A stretch of 16,792 bases of DNA from Cerioporus squamosus. Lineage: Eukaryota > Basidiomycota > Agaricomycetes > Polyporales > Polyporaceae. Positions within the stretch are counted from its first letter, which is position 1, and every line of letters begins with the position of its first letter. A program made the translations under genes and the position numbers. Where the stretch lies: the NCBI GenBank assembly GCA_022592435.1, contig JABYQS010000621.1, positions 1 to 16,792 of the forward strand. The letters are read 5' to 3'. The notes under the pieces were generated by a model that made no database searches, had not been told where the DNA came from, and worked only from the letters and a program-made list of their open reading frames with translations. Below, piece after piece: positions 9,379 through 16,792 of this stretch.

Positions 9379-9846
9379 AGGCCGACACCTCATCTTGAGG
9401 TGGTTTTTCTCTTCTTGCATATTGTATATCATCTGGGCTCGTACACGATTGCATTACTAGCTGTCCTGTTCGTTGAATATCCGGCCTGCCCATGCACCTC
9501 ATGCGCCATTCTTTGCGAGGGGCCGCGCGTGACCGGTCAGTATTGCATTCACACTGCCTTAGTGCAGATAGTCCCATCTGCGCAGATGTCAAGGACTACA
9601 AGAAACATGTGAGGTTGGCGATCTCGCCATCCCCTTCAAACTCGCACGTCGGGGTGCGAGACCACTTTCAACAAATGATGCTAACCACGGCCGAGACGCG
9701 TGTGTGCGCGGCAACACCGTGCAAGCGCAAGGCCGCAGCGGACTGACGCGTCGCTCTCGTGTCGTGCGTCAGTATACATAATAAATATGCTTGACCACAC
9801 TAGAGTTTCCTGCAACTAACCATCCCGAACTTTCCAACATCAGGCT
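9379..9846. other. Intergenic region between BRCT and dehydrogenase genes
   Basis: This holds the BRCT gene's 3' untranslated part and the dehydrogenase promoter. The right end carries an inverted repeat at 9742-9773 followed by an AT-rich TATA-like stretch. No ORF with protein-like composition was found on either strand. Confidence 0.6.
9742..9785. promoter_or_regulatory. Inverted repeat ACTGACGC/GCGTCAGT plus AT-rich core, dehydrogenase promoter
   Basis: Perfect 8-bp arms at 9742-9749 and 9766-9773 are separated by 16 bases. They contain TGACGC half-sites like those bound by bZIP (CRE-type) factors, and ACGCGT lies at 9746-9751. Directly after comes TATACATAATAAATA (9773-9787), a TATA-like core about 60-70 bases before the ATG at 9847. 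AATAAA at 9780-9785 could alternatively be a polyadenylation signal for the upstream gene. A regulatory role is inferred from symmetry and position. Confidence 0.5.
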
Positions 9847-10843
9847 ATGCCAGCACTCACCGCCGCACGCGCTGCGAATGCAGTCTTCGCTCCCGCCTAC
9901 TTCCCCATCGCTGTCTTCGTGGGCGGGACATCCGGGGTCGGACGCGCCTGTGCAGAGGCCTTCGCACGTTATACCAAGGGCAACGCCCATATCGTCATCG
10001 TCGGGCGCAACAAGAGCGCTGCAGACGAGATCATCGCGTCCTTCCCGAAGCCCACCAACTCTGAAGCAAAGCACGAGTTCGTCTCGTGCGATGTCTTCCT
10101 CATGCGCAACATCCAGGCGACTACCGCCTCCCTGCGCGGACGGCTCCCCAAGATCAACTTCCTGGTACTTTCGCCCGGGCTTGCGAACCTCCGCGGACGT
10201 GATGAGACCGTGGAGGGCATCGACAAGCGGCTCGGGCTGCACTACTATGCGCGCTGGAAGTTCGTGTATGACCTCCTCCCGCTCGTGCGCCAGGCGAAGG
10301 ACGCCGGAGAGGACGCGAAGGTCATGTCCATCCTGGGCGCAGGCTTTGGTGGGCCGGTCGACCTGAAGAATCTCGGGCTGAAGAAGAGCTACAGCGCTAT
10401 GAAAGCTGGCTTGGCGTCTCCAACATATACCGACCTGATGTTCGAGGTGTGTTGGGCTGTTTTCTCCTCTCCCAGATTTCACGCTCTGATGCTTATGTAC
10501 TCCTCTCTGTTAGCACTACGTCAGGGAGAACCCTGACCTCGCATTCATACACGTCAACCCCGGAGCAGTCGCGACGCCCATTATGCAATCCAAACGGTGG
10601 GCTTTCCGTCAAATCATCGCCCTCCGGAATGCGCTTTCGACTGCACCGGAAGACTGCGCGGAGTATATGCTCTACGCGCTGTTTCAGACCGAGCGAGGCT
10701 TCTCGAGGCGGAACCAGAAAGGAGACGATATCGGAAACTTCAGGCACTTCGGCTCTGACGAAGCCAGGGAGCGCGTGTGGGAGCATTCGAAGGAGGAGAT
10801 CGACCACGCGCTGGCGGTGAAGCTGGAGGTTGATTCGGCATAG
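9847..10843 (+). CDS. Short-chain dehydrogenase/reductase (NAD(P)-binding Rossmann fold)
   Basis: Two exons, 9847-10446 and 10514-10843, joined across a 67-nt intron (GTGTGT...GTTAG, phase 0), encode 309 residues, a usual length for a classical SDR. The dinucleotide-binding loop is GGTSGVGRA (Gly26-Gly32), slightly changed from the TGxxxGxG consensus. VIVGRN follows strand 2, where cofactor choice is made. LVLSPGLA replaces the usual NNAG. The catalytic YxxxK is in SYSAMKAG (Tyr182, Lys186). HVNPGAVATPI near residue 215 matches the family's PG-T motif after the active site. No signal peptide or membrane segment stands out, so it is probably cytosolic. Substrate cannot be told; fungal members of this type are often annotated only as NAD(P)-binding proteins. 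The neighbours do not suggest a biosynthetic cluster. Confidence 0.85.
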
Positions 10844-11242
10844 GCTCGGTTTGCACCTCATACGTGGTTGTCACCTCTGTGCGCAGCACCAGCGTTCAAG
10901 CACTGTTTGTGTAGTCCTCAACGGATTTTGCTGATTATAAACGAGCTCGATGGTGACGACGTTTTGGATCATCTCGATTCTCTCGCCACCTCAGGCTCAG
11001 GGCTGTCAGAAGTAAGGGACTGCAGAGGAGAATTACCGTAGAGGCCGGCTATGGACTTGCAATACGATGATAGTTGAAACATCAGTTGGATACTTATCCG
11101 CCGCCGCTTCACAAAGTGCGTATCTACTGGATAACACTTCAGTGGGCGACGAAAGCGAAGTCAGCAATGAGTTTACAGTGCGAGACTGCTGATGATGACG
11201 TACGTCTCGTCTCGCTCGAGCCGCATTATCGGGCACGCTCGC
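10844..11242. other. Convergent intergenic region
   Basis: This lies between the dehydrogenase stop and the stop of the minus-strand gene, so it should hold two 3' ends facing each other. No ORF of note, repeat or RNA gene was seen. Confidence 0.55.
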
Positions 11243-11860
11243 TCAACCGTCGTTGTAGATGAGCTCAATCCTCGCCACGTTCCTGATGAGCTCGGCCCAT
11301 CCCAGACTACCAAGCATGACCGGCCCCGAGTCATCCTTGCCGAACGTGTTGTAGAATGTTCCGAAGAGAACTGCGTTCCGCGCGAAGAGCGAGCCCTCGT
11401 AGTGCGCACTGGTAAACGCTACAGTCGGATCTGGCGGCGTCCAGACGAACGTGATGAAGAGCCACTTCATGAATTCCTGCAGGGTGGTGAGAGACAAGTT
11501 CTCCGTGTGGGGGATCGAATAGGCGCTGAAGAGTGCGTACCGTCTTTCCGAGTGCAGCGATGGCTTCCCGGCCCCATGCGATCTTCATCTCGCGGTAGTA
11601 GACGATGACTTGCGGCACAGGCCACTGCCCTGTGATAGACACTGGATGGAGAACGTGAGTCTGTTGCAGCGATGGTCATGACAAACGAAAAGAGGGCACT
11701 TACTGACGCTGTCCGGCCGTCGGAGACGTGACCTCTCAGAAACGGGACGAGAAGTGGCCGATGGCGGAGGGGTCATCGGAGGTGGGGGCACTACTGGTGT
11801 CACTGCTTCTGGTACAGCTACGACCGTTACGGGCCTCCCGCCCTCAGCTTGATCTGTCAT
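11243..11860 (-). CDS. Hypothetical protein, 163 residues, three exons
   Basis: I do not recognise this protein. Reading the minus strand, exons are 11860-11704, 11641-11541 and 11476-11243. The introns are 62 nt (GTAAGT...ATCCAG, phase 1) and 64 nt (GTACGC...CCTGCAG, phase 0). The joined length is an exact 164 codons including the stop. The first ~52 residues are Pro/Val/Ser-rich and look disordered. The remaining ~110 residues look folded and are rich in aromatics (WPVPQVIVYYREMKIAWG, FMKWLFITFVWTPPDP, SLGWAELIRNVARIELIY). There is no clear signal peptide and no convincing transmembrane helix. An upstream in-frame ATG at 11995 would add 45 residues, but I prefer the start at 11860 because the added part is poorly protein-like. 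It could be a lineage-specific gene or a fragment of a larger one. The coordinated splice sites and fresh protein-like frame in exon 3 make a real gene likely. Confidence 0.6.
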
Positions 11861-12340
11861 TACAGTTGGTCTGTACGAGAGAATGTCGCGGGAGAATGCA
11901 GCCCTAGAGGAGTGTAAGAGCTGAGGAATCGGCGGACGGTGACGAGGATGCAGAGGGCTAAGAGCAGCAATGACGCAGCAGGCTAGCTCATGCACCTAAG
12001 CGTGGATCGTGCGCGTGAAGTTCGGCGCATGGTGACTGCATGGCCACGGCAGACGGCAGAGACTTCACGCTTCTCGGGTATCAGCCATGCACTCAGCAAA
12101 CATCCTGACTTGGAGAGACACTCAGCGTTCTCAACACCCTCGAACGATGCATATGTATCGGGTTGCATTGCAGACCTGGGATGCGACCTTCAGCTGCGAT
12201 AAACCGCGGTCGACTGGCATAGTTAGGCCAAGGTGAGCTCTGGCCAAAGCCTTAGTGAGATTTCGTCCATTTCGGAGGTTCTACCTGATGATCAAAGGTA
12301 CTCGACCAAGCCAAGCCTCGAGGTCAAGGAGAGTCAAAGC

Positions 12341-12364
12341 GTTGTGGTCGTGGTGGTCGTGGTA
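12341..12364 (+). repeat. Short GT-rich tandem repeat
   Basis: Two adjacent copies of GTGGTCGTG (12344-12352 and 12353-12361) sit within a longer GTTGTGGTCGTGGTGG stretch. It is noncoding and too short to be a useful minisatellite. Confidence 0.6.
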
Positions 12365-12625
12365 CCACTTCCGCAGCTGTGGCATTGGCCCGTAGCACCG
12401 CCACACGGGTAGATGCGGGACTCCGACGAATCTCCGCCTGAACAGGTGGCTGCGATAATGAACGTGGTTTGGCTGCGACTGCGAGCTGGAATGCGGGTTG
12501 TGCAGGAGCAGGGAAGCGGAAGTAGTGCTTCGCTCGTTTGATATCATCTGCTCTCTCTGCGCACTGACCTCGATCAATCGCCGCGGTCGAAGAGCCAACC
12601 TCGCTTTGCCTACCAGCGTGCTGCT

Positions 12626-12747
12626 AAAGCGCGCAAAAGCGCGTCGCTTTGACTTGCCCCGCCTTGTCTTGTCTTCGCCCCCATCCCTTCTTTAAAAGAG
12701 GTCCCCTACCTCGCCGAAGACCCCACACTTCCGCCTCAGACGCGTCT
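12626..12747 (+). promoter_or_regulatory. Core promoter of the Chk2-type kinase gene
   Basis: In order: AAAGCGCG twice at a 10-base interval (12626, 12636), a C/T-rich tract typical of fungal promoters, a TATA-like TTTAAAAG at 12691-12698 (about 100 bases before the ATG), and AGACGCGTCT at 12738-12747. The last is a perfect 10-bp palindrome containing the MluI cell-cycle-box core. MBF-type G1/S control is a reasonable inference for a checkpoint kinase but is not shown by the sequence alone. Confidence 0.5.
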
Positions 12748-12797
12748 CTTCCACAACCACCTACCTACTCAGATCTCTTGAGCCACAACCGCCAACC

Positions 12798-15284
<2,487 letters not shown>

Positions 15285-15759
15285 AGCAGAAGGTCGCGCG
15301 TCGGGGCTGAGGACGCGCACCTCCGCTCGCGCCTCCCGGCCCAGACAAGCCTGAGGACGAGGGCCGTGCACGGGCGCGAGGGAGGTGTGCGTCGCCGCCG
15401 TGCGGGGTGCGGTGTGCTATGTTGTCTGCTGCTTCGTGCTGTCGTGCTGTGGTCTATCGTTGTGGACTTGCTCGCTTCTCCCGCTCTGCGCGGTCTGCTT
15501 GGTTCTGTGAAGGCGTCCGTCCTGTCTTGTCTTGGTCAATGATATCCCCTCATCCCCGATCGTGCTCTTCCCCTCGTCCTCTCCTAAGTTGATGTCTGTC
15601 CCTCCCTGAATCCCTCTTTCATGCACATCCTCGTCTACTCCCGTCTGTCTCCCAAACTGAACTTTCTCCATCGCTGTCATGGCTCACGTGTACCCATATG
15701 TCCGTCATGACCCATCCCCAGTGCCCCACCAGGTAACGCTAGCTCTCAGATTATATTGT

Positions 15760-15781
15760 TATACGCGCGCGTGCGTGCGCA
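15760..15781. repeat. Alternating purine-pyrimidine (GC)n/(GT)n tract
   Basis: Twenty-two bases alternate strictly between pyrimidine and purine (TATACGCGCGCGTGCGTGCGCA). This is the composition that favours left-handed DNA under torsion. It lies about 475 bases after the kinase stop. Confidence 0.65.
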
Positions 15782-16185
15782 GACGTACATAATACGCTCC
15801 TTACTGTTTTTCTATCTAGTCGACTCGCGAGTATTGTCTTACACGTGTATCTTGTTGGATCATAGGTTATAGAATTGAATATACAGTACATAGTCTCGAC
15901 GCTCAGGTTTGTGAGCGTGTGCATGTATGCCGCGGACTCGGTGCGTTCGGCAGGAGAAACTAAGTGATATTATGTATATGCACGAGTACAGGGAGGGATG
16001 ACGTACGATATATTGAACAGGAAGTCTAAAGTATGGACATGAACGCGATGTAAGAGTATGAACACGAACGAACCGTATGAGACGGGGGAGCGGCAGCTTG
16101 AATACAAAGGGCACGAAAGCTAGCATAAAGCATGGATGACTGACATGGCATGATAGCATGAGGCAGGAACGTGGCGGATCGGAAA

Positions 16186-16200
16186 TAAGTAAGTAAGTAA
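16186..16200 (+). repeat. TAAG microsatellite
   Basis: Nearly four tandem copies of TAAG in noncoding DNA. No coding or regulatory role is visible. Confidence 0.7.
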
Positions 16201-16792
16201 CGAGGTCCGTGCTGAGAACATCTATCTTTCGGAGTCCGGGTGGAGCGACATCACATCGATACGCCAGGAAACTTCAGCCGGCTCTCTGACTGTCCAGAGC
16301 CAAGTACGACGCATGGAAGACTATCGCGGATAGGTGGACCCGCGCGTGAGCTTCTAGTGTGCGTCCATGAGTTCCACCGGGCTCGCGCAGTCTGACCGAG
16401 TTTGCGGACGGACAGGCCATTGGTAGGCTGCTGGCCACTCGCAAGGCTGGCGGCGGTAGATGCATTGCCTAGACGTGCGATGAGCGGACGCACAAAGACG
16501 AGAAGACGAGAAGGGGAGGTTAGCGGTGTTCTGAACAGAAGTAGGTGGTATTGAAAGCGTCCGAAGACGGACGAGAAGGAGGGAAGCAGCCCCAAGAGAG
16601 GGATGAAGGCCCTCATTGAACGGGTCAGACCAATACCGAGATTATATCTTAGACCCGATGGTGCGAGATAGCTGTGAAGGGAGATGGACGAGTGGCATGG
16701 GCTCGGAACCGTTGGCCTCATCAGGATATCGAGGACGGGAGAGTGCGCGACTAGCTTGAGAGCGAAATCCCGCCATGAGATCGATGGGCGCG

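Larger units (their letters stand above)
11861..12797. other. Divergent intergenic region between the orphan gene and the Chk2-type kinase
   Basis: This must carry promoters for both divergent genes. A 16-bp near-palindrome is centred on CATATG (12145-12160). A GTGGTCGTG tandem lies at 12344-12361. A paired AAAGCGCG repeat (12626-12633 and 12636-12643) is followed by a pyrimidine-rich tract (about 12650-12690), TTTAAAAG at 12691-12698 and the palindrome AGACGCGTCT at 12738-12747. Short open frames here have no protein-like features. Confidence 0.55.
15285..16792. other. 3' flank and terminal region without a supported gene
   Basis: The first ~450 bases are T/C-rich and probably the kinase 3' untranslated part. 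After that I see an alternating GC tract (15760-15781), AT-richer sequence and a TAAG microsatellite (16186-16200). A 156-codon minus-strand frame (16721-16251) has a hydrophobic patch but no family signature, and its Ser/Leu/Arg composition looks like chance. The last ~150 bases could hold the leader of a minus-strand gene lying beyond the window, but nothing confirms it. Confidence 0.5.

Noticed and set aside
8922..9398. 157-codon ORF as a separate small gene
   Set aside because: It is BRCT5-6 exon sequence plus intron read-through; splice sites at 8934, 9123 and 9177 join it to neighbouring exons.
9769..10482. 237-codon minus-strand ORF opposite the dehydrogenase
   Set aside because: The plus strand carries SDR motifs and a clear intron; the antisense frame has no family signature.
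11192..11608. 138-codon plus-strand ORF opposite the orphan gene
   Set aside because: Splice signals and protein-like composition favour the minus strand; this one is Arg/Glu-rich antisense.
12626..12643. AAAGCGCG pair as E2F sites
   Set aside because: The bases do not match the E2F consensus TTTSSCGC in either orientation; kept only as a short repeat in the promoter.
16251..16721. 156-codon minus-strand ORF at the right end
   Set aside because: It has a hydrophobic patch but no recognisable family, no promoter signal and no supporting splice sites.

Overview
The window is GC-rich nuclear DNA from a filamentous basidiomycete, probably an Agaricomycete of the polypore type. The evidence is genes with many very short introns (about 48-71 nt, GTRNGY donors, CTRAY branch sites, YAG acceptors), a HET-domain gene of the family expanded in these fungi, and fungal forms of two DNA-damage-response genes. 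I see no rRNA, tRNA, CRISPR array, transposon or bacterial-style operon.

Layout: (1) 1-1210 has no secure gene; a short ORF with a signal-peptide-like start lies at 522-650. (2) 1211-4345 (+) encodes a HET-domain protein with a long disordered tail. Its HET domain is interrupted by two apparent single-base deletions. (3) 4346-5385 is a promoter-like intergenic region with a 12-bp hairpin, an orphan TATA box and a repeated 12-mer. (4) 5386-9378 (+) is a seven-exon gene for a six-BRCT protein of the Brc1/Rtt107 type. (5) 9847-10843 (+) is a two-exon short-chain dehydrogenase. (6) 11243-11860 (-) is a three-exon gene for a 163-residue protein I do not recognise. (7) 12798-15284 (+) is a nine-exon gene for an SQ/TQ-FHA-kinase protein of the Chk2/Cds1/Rad53 type. 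(8) 15285-16792 shows no convincing gene.

Functional links: the BRCT protein and the Chk2-type kinase both belong to the S-phase DNA-damage response. Brc1/Rtt107 reads phosphorylated H2A at stalled forks, and Cds1/Rad53 is the effector kinase of ATR/ATM signalling. They lie 3.4 kb apart on the same strand. ACGCGT (the MluI cell-cycle box core) occurs just upstream of both, and three more copies sit in the first intron of the kinase gene. The dehydrogenase and the orphan gene have no evident link to this pathway. The HET gene belongs to the nonself-recognition/cell-death class.

Several reading frames change abruptly without a clear intron: twice in the HET domain, possibly once in the BRCT linker, and up to three times in the kinase tail. 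Residual single-base assembly errors would explain most of these; real gene decay is the alternative for the HET gene. Exon boundaries were inferred by eye from splice sites and protein continuity.
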